Assembly: GCA_965197375.1 (NCBI GenBank)
Contig: CBDAMZ010000009.1
Span: 411,202-475,201 of the forward strand
Direction: 5' to 3'
DNA: 64,000 nucleotides
Origin: CBDAMZ01 sp965197375
Lineage (GTDB): Bacteria; Acidobacteriota; Vicinamibacteria; Vicinamibacterales; UBA8438
In this document: positions 26,041 to 34,200 of the stretch, piece by piece
Layout: each line of letters starts with the position of its first letter
Position numbering within the stretch: position 1 is the stretch's first letter
Position numbers and translations under genes: made by a program
The notes under the pieces: model-generated
What the model was told of the DNA's origin: nothing
Seen by the model: the letters and a program-made list of their open reading frames with translations, nothing else
The model's database searches: none

Positions 26041-26475
26041 ATGTATTCGGTCACTAAACGGATCGACTTCTGCTACGGGCATCGGCTGTTGGACTACGAC
26101 GGCGTCTGTAAACACCCCCACGGCCACAATGCGGTAGCTGAGATAGAAGTCCGAACTGGGTCGCTCAACGCCAGCCAAATGGTGTGCGATTTTAGTGAAA
26201 TTAAACGCGTGATTAAGAGCTGGGTCGATCGCGAGCTCGATCACAAGATGATTCTCCGGCACGACGACCCGCTGGTGCAGCCGCTCCGGGAGTTAGGCGA
26301 GCCGGTCTATGTGAGTGATTCCAACCCGACTGCCGAACACATTGCACGCCTGATCTTCGACTACGCGACCGGTCAAGGATTCCGCGTGGTGCGGGTAACG
26401 GTTTGGGAGACTCCCACGTCGTTCGCTACCTACGGGCCGGTTGCCCACGATACTGCTGCGGCACCGTCAGGTTGA
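26041..26475 (+). CDS. queD: 6-carboxy-5,6,7,8-tetrahydropterin synthase
   Basis: A 6-pyruvoyl-tetrahydropterin-synthase-fold protein of 144 residues. The motif CKHPHGHN carries the catalytic Cys and zinc His residues, with a further zinc His in FCYGHRL and LDHKMI. It makes carboxytetrahydropterin from dihydroneopterin triphosphate, the first committed step to preQ0. It is paired divergently with queC, sharing a 37-bp promoter gap. queE is not in this window. Confidence 0.93.
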   Translation: MYSVTKRIDFCYGHRLLDYDGVCKHPHGHNAVAEIEVRTGSLNASQMVCDFSEIKRVIKSWVDRELDHKMILRHDDPLVQPLRELGEPVYVSDSNPTAEHIARLIFDYATGQGFRVVRVTVWETPTSFATYGPVAHDTAAAPSG

Positions 26476-26576
26476 GGAGTACAGCTCGGCGACCGCAGCC
26501 CCATCTCCTAACTTGCACAATACCGTTGGTGAAATTGAAGTTGCCGGAGCAGGTCGGCGGGTTATGCTGGAACTTT

Positions 26577-26795
26577 CTACCGCGCGCGGAAGGTGATGAG
26601 CCCGCGTGTCGGATCGTACGGTGATACGCCAACCTTGACGCGGTCGCCAGGGACGACCTTAATCCGGAACCGTCGCATTCGGCCACTCAGCTGCGCTAGC
26701 ACCTCGTGGCCTGGGTCGCACTGCACCCGGTACAGGCCCCCGCTGTGCACTGCCGTGACCGTGCCCTGTACCTCAATGAGATCGTCCTTCGCCAA
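26577..26795 (-). CDS. infA: Translation initiation factor IF-1
   Basis: An OB-fold protein of 72 residues, the standard IF-1 length. It begins (M)AKDDLIEVQGTV and ends YDPTRGLITFRAR. The start is TTG at 26795, with a GGAGG about five bases upstream. It binds the 30S A site during initiation. It stands alone, convergent with queD; the usual ribosomal-operon neighbours (rpmJ, rpsM) are absent. Confidence 0.95.
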   Translation of the reverse strand: MAKDDLIEVQGTVTAVHSGGLYRVQCDPGHEVLAQLSGRMRRFRIKVVPGDRVKVGVSPYDPTRGLITFRAR

Positions 26796-26840
26796 ACTTC
26801 CTCCTATCGGGAGATTATATCAGGCGCTCCCGAGGGGTAC

Positions 26841-26990
26841 TCGGAGTGCATTATTAAATTAACAGGATCACGCGTGGGCGCCCCTGAATGTGAAGCGTTA
26901 ATCCTCGTTCGGTAGGCGCGCGTCACTATACCCCAATATCCCATACCAGAAACGAGCGGGATTTCGGTAAGCGGTGGCGAACGATCTGCG
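26841..26990 (+). repeat. Dispersed repeat, copy A (upstream of radical SAM gene)
   Basis: About 150 bp that align with 28651-28800. The best blocks are GTGGGCGCCCCTGAAT versus GCGGGTGCTCCTGAAT and, farther on, GAGCGGG followed by an AGCGG-GG-GA pattern in both. In the block I aligned base by base, most differences are transitions, as expected for two diverged copies of one sequence. No intact reading frame spans it. It fills most of the infA-radical SAM gap. Confidence 0.5.
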
Positions 26991-27101
26991 CGAACCGTAT
27001 CAAAGATGTTTTCTTCGCACGCTGGTATACCGCGCGCTCTCCCGAGGTTATAATGTGCCTGCCGGGTGAGGGGCGCCTGGCGCAGGACTAAGGCACCGCC
27101 G

Positions 27102-28640
27102 ATGCGCGTGTACATTGTTAACCCGAGTCATTTTTCCTTCGGGACGGCCTTCATCACTCCACGCTGGATGTATGTACTCGCTGCGGCTACACCAGCCAAG
27201 TGGGGTGACCCCATCTTGCGCGACGAATCGCTCGATCAGTTTGACACCGACCAGCTTGAGATGGGAGATGTCATCGGCATCGGGCTTCACACAGGCAATG
27301 CCCTGGTCGGTTACGAGCTCGGGCAACGTGCCAGAGCGCGCGGTGCGTGGGTGGTCTACGGTGGTAGTCACCCCACCCTGTTTCCTGAAGAGGCGCTTGA
27401 ACGGGGCGGCGCACATGCCGTGGTGAAGGGTGACGGCGATGTTGCTTGGGGCGAAGTCATCGAAGATTGCGTTAGCGGAAGGCCGAAACAAATCTACGAA
27501 GGTGGGCGGATTAACGCCGGGATATTCCGAAAAGCGCGTTGGGAACTTATAGATCGCAAGAAATATGCTTGGGCGTCGGTGCAGACTGTACGCGGGTGTC
27601 CCAAGCACTGCTCGTTTTGCTCGGTGTGGCGTACCGATGGACAGGAACCTCGTCAGCGTCAGGTCAACCCGGTCATTGAAGAGATCGTTGAACTTCGGCG
27701 AATGGGCTTCCGGTTCATTGCCTTGGCCGACGACAATTTCTACCCGGTCACACTTGATGACCTCAAGATGGCCGATCGCCGCAAGGATAAGACCAGGTAC
27801 AACGAGCTCAAGGCACTTCGCGATGAGCGATTTGAGCTAATGGCTCTAATGGCGAAGCTGCCGGGCGATCTCAATTTTTTCACACAGATCACTATGGAGT
27901 CTGCCGAAGATCCGGAGTTCCTGGACGCGATGAGGGCGGCTCGCATCAGAGGCGCTCTCGTCGGCATCGAGGCGGTCACCCCGGAAGGCTTGCGGGATGT
28001 CTACAAGGACTTTAACCTTGTTGGTGATGAGCTCGTTGAGCGTCTTCAGAAGTTCCGGAAACACGGCATCTATATTCTTGGCTCGTTTATTTTCGGTCTT
28101 CCAAGCGACCGCCTCAGTACTTTTGAAGCGACGGCTGAATTGGCTAAGCGGGCCGACATCACCTTCGCGCAATTCGTGACGCTGACACCGTTCCCGGGAA
28201 CACTTGACTTTGAAAAGTGGGAGCGCGAGCAGGGCGACAATATGCCGGCGGTTGACGGTATCCCGGTGTCGCGTCACTGGCTAATCCCTCAGCAGAAGCG
28301 GCCAAAGCTACTGACTCCGCACCCGGTGATGTCAGGCGAGCAGATCCGACAGGGAACCCAGAACGTTTGGAACAACTTCTATAGCCTTAGGGCGTCTTGG
28401 GAGCGGTCTGACATGCTGAAGGCGTTCAGGAACCGCGTCGCGTTCGTGATAGCGTCGAAGGTGATGCTCCAAGCGTTCGGTAACACGGGTCTGTCGACCG
28501 ACAGCGCCCGGGCGTCTCGTGCTACCAAGCTAGGTGGAATCGGCTTCTCTCTTCTGCAGAAAATGTTCGCTGCCGAGCCGATGCCAAATCTGCAGGTACC
28601 GGGGCCACCGCCGTCTTTCACGGCGGCATCGTCAAATTGA
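27102..28640 (+). CDS. B12-binding-domain radical SAM protein
   Basis: A protein of about 512 residues. The N-terminal ~150 residues look like a cobalamin-binding Rossmann domain (GIGLHTGNALVGYELG, VVYGGSHPTLFPEEAL). The radical SAM core has the 4Fe-4S motif CPKHCSFCSVW. A C-terminal region follows, with HWLIPQQKRPKLLTPHP. ATG 27102 is preferred because the fold starts there (MRVYIVNPSHFSFG); an ATG at 27066 is in frame. It is an isolated gene flanked on both sides by copies of a dispersed repeat. The substrate is unknown; relatives act in methylation, lipid or cofactor modification. Confidence 0.88.
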   Translation: MRVYIVNPSHFSFGTAFITPRWMYVLAAATPAKWGDPILRDESLDQFDTDQLEMGDVIGIGLHTGNALVGYELGQRARARGAWVVYGGSHPTLFPEEALERGGAHAVVKGDGDVAWGEVIEDCVSGRPKQIYEGGRINAGIFRKARWELIDRKKYAWASVQTVRGCPKHCSFCSVWRTDGQEPRQRQVNPVIEEIVELRRMGFRFIALADDNFYPVTLDDLKMADRRKDKTRYNELKALRDERFELMALMAKLPGDLNFFTQITMESAEDPEFLDAMRAARIRGALVGIEAVTPEGLRDVYKDFNLVGDELVERLQKFRKHGIYILGSFIFGLPSDRLSTFEATAELAKRADITFAQFVTLTPFPGTLDFEKWEREQGDNMPAVDGIPVSRHWLIPQQKRPKLLTPHPVMSGEQIRQGTQNVWNNFYSLRASWERSDMLKAFRNRVAFVIASKVMLQAFGNTGLSTDSARASRATKLGGIGFSLLQKMFAAEPMPNLQVPGPPPSFTAASSN

Positions 28641-28650
28641 CGGGTGGTGA

Positions 28651-28800
28651 GTAGGGAGCACTGTCAACTTGACAAGGACCGCATGCGGGTGCTCCTGAAT
28701 ATGGGGCTCGAGCCCTTGTTCAGCAGACGCACGCCGCTGCATCCAACGCCAGTAGTGAGCGGGTCTCCAGCGAGCGGCGGTGAGCGGGTCGTAAGGGGTG
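28651..28800 (+). repeat. Dispersed repeat, copy B (downstream of radical SAM gene)
   Basis: A direct copy of 26841-26990, same orientation, about 1.8 kb away, with an 8-base length difference in the middle. Differences are mostly transitions. A 60-codon open frame (28644-28826) runs through this copy, but the corresponding frame in copy A has a stop, so coding is unlikely. Confidence 0.5.
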
Positions 28801-28908
28801 GTAGGCCGGCCGGAAGAAATTCTTAAACCAGTCCGTAGTGCGTAAGCCCGCCTGCTCCAGGGGCCCGTGCGGCCTCGGCAGTTGCCTCCCCCGCACGTGA
28901 CGTTCTTC

Positions 28909-29115
28909 TTAGACCAATCTAACGTTTTCTGCGCGTGGGCCTTTCGGTCCCTCACCCCCGTCGAAAGTCACGGCCTGACCTTCTCGGAGGTCGTCAAATT
29001 GCACGCCGTTGCAGGCGGACTGGTGGAAGAAGTACTCGCTACCTTCTCCAGACGCCACGAATCCAAAGCCTTTATTGCTTATTAGTCGTGTGATTGTTCC
29101 GTTCATTGTTGCCAT
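28909..29115 (-). CDS. Cold-shock domain protein
   Basis: A 68-residue CspA-type protein. RNP1 reads KGFGFVAS, RNP2-like YFFHQSAC, and the C-terminus GPKGPRAENVRLV is typical. ATG 29115 has AGGAGG four bases upstream, a strong ribosome binding site. It binds single-stranded RNA/DNA and is probably an RNA chaperone. Which Csp paralogue it is cannot be told from this window. Confidence 0.95.
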   Translation of the reverse strand: MATMNGTITRLISNKGFGFVASGEGSEYFFHQSACNGVQFDDLREGQAVTFDGGEGPKGPRAENVRLV

Positions 29116-29724
29116 GTTGCCTCCTGTTGGATCGACGATTTCCTGCTGAGTTCCGTTCGTGCGACCGAATTACCTACTCGCCTTACCGACGAGGGCGGCT
29201 GTCGCCGTCGCTCATGCTGACGGTGACGCGGTTTTTAGAAGGACCCTAGCCAAAGTGGCGGTCACTCCTGCTTCTTGCGCGCGTTGTTGAGGAGACCGAG
29301 GTTGGAAGGCTCGTCCGCTCGCGACGTGGGCAACGCTGGACTAATCGTCCTCCAAGGGAGCCACACTACTCTATTCCGCCAGTGAAACGCAAATACGCGG
29401 ACTGTTTGGCGACGCACCCAGATCACGATTACGCGGACACGACGCCTCGCAATAGGTAGCCCATCGCACATTCGGCCGGCGAGGGCCTCGACGACGAGCC
29501 GGCGCGTCCGCGCGCCGGGAGCCACGTTGGAGGCTACCCTTACAACAGGGATCTGCCGGAAATTCTGACCAGCGCCAGCGGTTTGGTCTGTGCCGTACCA
29601 ATGTAGAAGAAATTTAGGTCCGGATCGTAGCTACCCGGGATCCATGCGTCGCCGCCGCTGTGCAGCTCCGGTGGGAGGCTGACCTAGGTTGCTCCAGCAG
29701 ACTCACGAGTGAGCGGGCTTGTGC
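29116..29724. other. 610-bp region without an intact gene
   Basis: Apart from the PQQ-dehydrogenase remnant at 29540-29683 no gene is recognisable. Two short minus-strand frames (29262-29525 and 29371-29601) are Arg-rich and resemble nothing I know. The part nearest 29116 should hold the cold-shock gene promoter and leader; I could not pick a convincing -35/-10 pair. Confidence 0.5.
29540..29683 (-). pseudogene. Remnant of a PQQ-dependent alcohol dehydrogenase
   Basis: On the minus strand an open stretch of 47 codons, closed by TAG at 29686-29684 and TAA at 29542-29540, contains GGDAWIPGSYDPDLNFFYIG and then TAQTKP. This is the diagnostic pattern of quinoprotein alcohol dehydrogenases (propeller segment before GTAQxKPW). 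No matching sequence continues in any frame on either side, so only a scrap of the gene survives. It lies just downstream of the DPP-IV gene. Confidence 0.65.
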
Positions 29725-31983
29725 TCACCGGGGGGCAGACGTCGGCGCTGGCCGAGTGCCGGCTGGCCGTAGGTGCTCGAGCGTGAAGCCGAGCATCTTT
29801 GCACGCCGGTGCTTCTCGAGGGCTGGCCCGCTAAGGCGATGCCGCGACTTCGGGTAGATCATCATGTCGAACGGCTTGCCGGCTTTCTGGAGTTCATAAG
29901 CGAACTGCAGGGTGTTCTGCATATGGACGTTCTCGTCCATCGATCCGTGGATGAGCAGCAGCGCACCATAGAGGTCGCCAGCCTTAAAGCGTGGCGAGCT
30001 CGTCCGGTACCCATCTGGATTGTGTTGCGGCATGCGCATATACCGCTCGGTATAGATCGTGTCGTAAGCTCGCCAGTCAGTCACGGACCCACCTGCGATG
30101 CCCATGGCGTAGCTCTGGCTGTGCGTCAGGGCGTAGTTGACCATGAAACCACCGTAACTCCAGCCCTCGATGCCGATTCGACTCGCATCTACGTACGGTT
30201 GCTGCGTTAGCCAGGCGATGCCGTCCTCGAAGTCGCGCAATTCGAGTTCTCCGAAGTTCTGGTACACCGGCCAACTTGATGCCGCCCCCTTGCCGCTTGC
30301 GGTACTATTGTCAAGCACCCAGACGATGATCCCGTGCTGGGCGAGCAGCTGCCAGTACAAGGTCTCGTGACTCCAGGCGTTTCGAACGCGCTGCGTGTGT
30401 GGACCACCGTAGACATGTTGGTAGACAGGGTAGCGTCTCGTCGCGTCGAAGTCAGGCGGCTTGATCATCAACGCTTCCATGACAAAGCCGTCGCGGTTGG
30501 TCACCTGCACGAATTTTGGAAGCGCTAAGCGGTAATCAGTCGCTTCGGTGACAGGGTTAGCGTCGATGATGCGCACCTCCGCTCCGTTCGACGCGTGTAG
30601 CCGGACCTGAGGTGGTGTTGTGATGTCGCTCCAAGTGTCGAGGTAATACGTCAAGGCTGGGTTGATGCGTACGCTATGGGTGCCCTCGGGTTCTGATAAG
30701 CGCGCCAGATTCGAACCATCTAGCTGCACTCGATAGACGTCGCTCCCGATCGGGCTACGCTTGGTTCCGGAAACGTAGATCCAGCCGTTCGTCTCGTCGA
30801 CACCGTGGAGCTGTCGCACCTCCCAGTTGCCGTCAGTGACCTGGCGGGTGAGCGTTCCATCTGCCTGATAATGGTAGAGATGCTTCCACCCCGACTGCTC
30901 GCTGAGCCAGAGGAACGAGCCGTCCTCGAGCCAAGTCGGCGGGCCGATGACCTCGACCCACGCGTCGGTTGTCTCGCGAAGCAGACGAGTGACATCGCCG
31001 GTGGCGATACTCGAGCGGTTAAGTTCGAGCCAGGTCTGCTCCCGGTTCTGAACCTGGAAGACGACGTGCTGGCTGTCTGGCGTCCAGTTAACATTGACGA
31101 CAAGCGGGTCGCTGGGTATGGACTCTGTAATGTCGACCCAGGTCGTCTTACCTCCGGCCGACCGTACGATACCGAGCTGGACCTTGGGGTTCGGGTCACC
31201 CGCCTTTGGGTACTCCCAGTGCTCGACTTCGAGGTGATACGGGATATGGTCGAGGATCTGGTAGGTGGGTACGGCCGAGTCGTTGAGTTGCAGGTAGGCT
31301 AGCCGTGTAGAATCCGGGCTCCACCAGTAGCCGCGGGAGTTATTCCGGCCGTAAATCTCTTCCTGATAGACCCAATCCAGCTGGCCGTTGCGCGTCGTGG
31401 TGTTGCCGTCGGTCGTGAGTGCGTGTTCCCGCCGGTGATCCACGTCCACGACGAAGAGGTTACGTTCTCGGACGAAGGCGACCATCGATCCATCGGGACT
31501 AAACGAGACCTCATCCTCGGTGGCGGGGGAGCGAGTGAGGCGCCGCGCACGAGTTGCGTCGAACGCGTAGTGAAAGAGATCGTTAGCTAGCTCGAACACC
31601 AGCGCTGTCCGCGATGCGTTCATCAGGTAGTGCGGTCGTCTCGCCAGCCGGCTGGCGTCCTCGGCGGTGACGCCTGGGAGTTCGGCGACGGCGGCTTTTA
31701 GCTGTGCCACGTCGAAGAGTGGCTCGCTGTTGCCGGTCACGGCGTCGACTTTCAGGAGGCGGCCACCGGACGCGCCCGGTTCTGGCAGTGGCTGGAGGTA
31801 GTGCTGATCGTCAAGCCACGTCAGCCCGAAGGGTGCATTTCCGTCGAAGTCCACCCCCAACTGGGGATCAAAGAGGGCGTCGATGGTTAACTGGCGCTGC
31901 TGCGCGACAGCCGTGCCCGCGGCACCAAATGACCAAACAACCACAGTAAGAGACGCGATGCGATGGTTGAGAGACCGGCCCAT
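29725..31983 (-). CDS. Exported dipeptidyl-peptidase IV family serine peptidase (S9)
   Basis: About 752 residues. ATG 31983 has GGGAG eight bases upstream; the in-frame TTG at 32013 is less likely. A signal peptide ends near GTAVAQQ. An eight-bladed propeller domain follows; the DPP-IV Glu pair is in WVYQEEIYG. The catalytic alpha/beta-hydrolase domain has Ser in GWSYGG, Asp in HGSMDENV and His in PKSRH. It cleaves X-Pro or X-Ala dipeptides from peptide N-termini, probably in the periplasm. It is divergent from the M49 peptidase gene, both being exported peptidases. Confidence 0.95.
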   Translation of the reverse strand: MGRSLNHRIASLTVVVWSFGAAGTAVAQQRQLTIDALFDPQLGVDFDGNAPFGLTWLDDQHYLQPLPEPGASGGRLLKVDAVTGNSEPLFDVAQLKAAVAELPGVTAEDASRLARRPHYLMNASRTALVFELANDLFHYAFDATRARRLTRSPATEDEVSFSPDGSMVAFVRERNLFVVDVDHRREHALTTDGNTTTRNGQLDWVYQEEIYGRNNSRGYWWSPDSTRLAYLQLNDSAVPTYQILDHIPYHLEVEHWEYPKAGDPNPKVQLGIVRSAGGKTTWVDITESIPSDPLVVNVNWTPDSQHVVFQVQNREQTWLELNRSSIATGDVTRLLRETTDAWVEVIGPPTWLEDGSFLWLSEQSGWKHLYHYQADGTLTRQVTDGNWEVRQLHGVDETNGWIYVSGTKRSPIGSDVYRVQLDGSNLARLSEPEGTHSVRINPALTYYLDTWSDITTPPQVRLHASNGAEVRIIDANPVTEATDYRLALPKFVQVTNRDGFVMEALMIKPPDFDATRRYPVYQHVYGGPHTQRVRNAWSHETLYWQLLAQHGIIVWVLDNSTASGKGAASSWPVYQNFGELELRDFEDGIAWLTQQPYVDASRIGIEGWSYGGFMVNYALTHSQSYAMGIAGGSVTDWRAYDTIYTERYMRMPQHNPDGYRTSSPRFKAGDLYGALLLIHGSMDENVHMQNTLQFAYELQKAGKPFDMMIYPKSRHRLSGPALEKHRRAKMLGFTLEHLRPAGTRPAPTSAPR

Positions 31984-32101
31984 ACTCACACTCCCGTCCC
32001 TGGCAAGCGACAAACACCCAACGTAATATAATCGCTGAGCTTACCAGATTCCGTTGAGCCCTAGTAGATACTAAGTTGGGTCTCACAGAAGGAGTCGAAC
32101 G

Positions 32102-33508
32102 ATGCGTTGGCTAGGAGCGTTGATGGTGGGACTGTTGGCCGTTGCAATGGTTGGATGTGGGTCTGTGGAACATGACGAAATGTCGCAGGTGGAGGCTCCG
32201 GCGGCAACGGGGTCGACCGACCGCAAAGATCTCCTCGAGCGCATCGATGACGTGGCGGTCGCGCAGATCTACGCAGACGGTTTCGAGTCGCTTGGTCTTC
32301 GAGACAAGGTGGTCATCTGGCATCTCTACGAGGCGGCCCTCGCCGGACGTGATATCTATTACGACCAACGGTATGCGCACAGCCTGGTGATGCGCGAGGT
32401 TCTCGAAGAGATCCTCACGCACGCGGACGGCGTCGCCCCAGAGACGCTCAACGAGATCCATCGCTACACGAACAATAACCTAACGGCCCGTAAGTTCGTG
32501 CTCCAGGTGACGCCGGAGGCCTTTGCGGTGGCGGTGCGGGCGGCGGCGGACGCTGGTGCGCGTTTTCCTTTACGGGAGGGTGAGAGCTTGGAGGCAATGC
32601 TGACCCGCCTTGAACCGATGTTCTTCGACGAGACGTTCGACCCGATCGTCACGAACAAAACGCCGGGCGAAGGTCAGGACATCTTACGTGCCAGCGCGAA
32701 CAACCTGTACGACGGCGTAGCGCTGGCGGATCTGACGAGTTTTGAGGAGCACTATCGGTTAAATTCCCGCCTGGTTGCACGCGACGGCCGGCTGATCGAG
32801 GAGGTGTATCGCATCGACGGACGCTACGGTAAGCAGATCGCCGAGATCGTTCGCCATCTCGAAGCGGCGATCCCGCATGCGACCGGGCCGATGGCTAAGG
32901 CGTTGGAGGCGCTGATCCAGTGGTACCGCACAGGGGAGGTTGAGGATCGCCGCGCGTACGACATCGCGTGGGTCGCCGACCAGGACTCGTCGATCGACAC
33001 CATTAACGGATTTACCGAGGTCTATATGGACGCACGTGGCGCCAAGGGATCCTGGGAGGCATTGGTCTTTTACGTGAACAAGGAAAAGACTGAGGCTATT
33101 CAGGCGCTGGCCGAGCACGCACAGTGGTTTGAGGATCATATGCCGTGGGACCCGCAGTATCGGAAGGGAGAGGTCCAGGGGATCACGGCTAATGCCATCG
33201 ATGTGGTCGTCGAGACGGGTGACTCCGGACCGATCACGCCGATTGGGATCAACCTGCCGAATGACCAGAGCGTCCGCGAGCAGTACGGCAGTAAATCAGT
33301 GTCGCTCTCGAACGTCAATGAGGCCTACGATCGCTCACGGCCTTCGGCCTACCGGCGTGAGTTCGTCTGGAGCGAGGAGGAGGCCCTGCGCTCTGAGCAG
33401 TGGGGCAGCTTCGCCGCTGAGCTCAATACCAACATGCACGAGGTGATCGGCCACGCCTCGGGTCGGCTGGCAGAGCGTCTCGGCGGCAACCCGCAGGCCT
33501 TTCTATAA
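32102..33508 (+). CDS. M49-family zinc peptidase lipoprotein, N-terminal part of a frameshifted gene
   Basis: The frame starts with a lipoprotein signal (LLAVAMVGCGS) and contains the M49 zinc motif HEVIGHASGR near its end. It stops at TAA 33506-33508. The missing part, starting KEQYSALEEARADLVALYF, continues in another frame from about 33507, so a single-base change at 33501-33507 splits the gene. Dipeptidyl peptidase III enzymes need both HExxGH and the EExRAD Glu, which now lie in different frames. It may be a real pseudogene or a sequencing error; no slippery heptamer is visible. Confidence 0.85.
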   Translation: MRWLGALMVGLLAVAMVGCGSVEHDEMSQVEAPAATGSTDRKDLLERIDDVAVAQIYADGFESLGLRDKVVIWHLYEAALAGRDIYYDQRYAHSLVMREVLEEILTHADGVAPETLNEIHRYTNNNLTARKFVLQVTPEAFAVAVRAAADAGARFPLREGESLEAMLTRLEPMFFDETFDPIVTNKTPGEGQDILRASANNLYDGVALADLTSFEEHYRLNSRLVARDGRLIEEVYRIDGRYGKQIAEIVRHLEAAIPHATGPMAKALEALIQWYRTGEVEDRRAYDIAWVADQDSSIDTINGFTEVYMDARGAKGSWEALVFYVNKEKTEAIQALAEHAQWFEDHMPWDPQYRKGEVQGITANAIDVVVETGDSGPITPIGINLPNDQSVREQYGSKSVSLSNVNEAYDRSRPSAYRREFVWSEEEALRSEQWGSFAAELNTNMHEVIGHASGRLAERLGGNPQAFL

Positions 33509-34106
33509 GGAGCAATATTCAGCGCTTGAAGAGGCCCGAGCCGACCTCGTCGCACTTTACTTCATTGCTGATCCGAAGCTCGTGGAGATCGGGATCGTTC
33601 AGGCCGACGACCATGCCGCCATTATTCACGCTGAGTACGAGGCGTACGCACGTAACGCAATTCTGCAGCTTCGCCGCGTACGTGAAGGGTCACAGCTAGA
33701 ACAGGATCACATGCGCAACCGGCAGATGATCGTCAACTGGCTGATAGACAACAGCGAGGCTATCGAGGTCCGCGAGCGCGACGACAAGACATTCTACGTG
33801 ATGACCGATTCGTCAGCGTTCCGCGATGGGGTCGGCCGACTGCTCGCCGACGTGCAGCGGATCAAGTCTGAGGGGGACTACGACGCGGCCAGGCAGCTCT
33901 TCGAGACCTACGGGATCCACTTTGATCCGGCGCTGCGCGACCAGGTGCTTGAGCGTGTCTCGCGGATCGACCTCGCCTCCTATACCGGCTTCGTCATGCC
34001 GAAGCTGGAGCCCGTCACGGATGCGGCCGGCGCGATCATCGACGTCACCATTTCTTACCCGCAGGATCTCACGCAGCAGATGCTCGAGTACTCCGGCAAG
34101 CGGTAG
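33507..34106 (+). CDS. M49-family zinc peptidase, C-terminal part after frameshift
   Basis: Continues the gene above in another frame. It begins KEQYSALEEARADLVALYF, which holds the third zinc ligand Glu, and runs about 199 residues to the normal-looking end QQMLEYSGKR. The first in-frame start inside it is at 33582, which would give a product without the zinc Glu. It has no ribosome binding site of its own that I can see. Undamaged, the two parts together would make a protein of about 667 residues. Confidence 0.8.
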   Translation, partial: KEQYSALEEARADLVALYFIADPKLVEIGIVQADDHAAIIHAEYEAYARNAILQLRRVREGSQLEQDHMRNRQMIVNWLIDNSEAIEVRERDDKTFYVMTDSSAFRDGVGRLLADVQRIKSEGDYDAARQLFETYGIHFDPALRDQVLERVSRIDLASYTGFVMPKLEPVTDAAGAIIDVTISYPQDLTQQMLEYSGKR

Positions 34107-34200
34107 CGTGCGCCCTTCGTGTCGCACCGATGGCAAACACCGGCGCCGCGACCGTGTAGAATGGGCCGCTGGCTGGCAGCAGGACCACTAGCCCTCGCCT

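Noticed and set aside
28644..28826. 60-codon frame through repeat copy B as a small protein.
   Set aside because: The homologous copy A carries a stop in the equivalent frame, and differences are spread over all codon positions.
29262..29601. Two Arg-rich minus-strand frames as small genes.
   Set aside because: Composition looks like non-coding GC-rich DNA, there is no ribosome binding site, and they overlap the PQQ remnant region in other frames.
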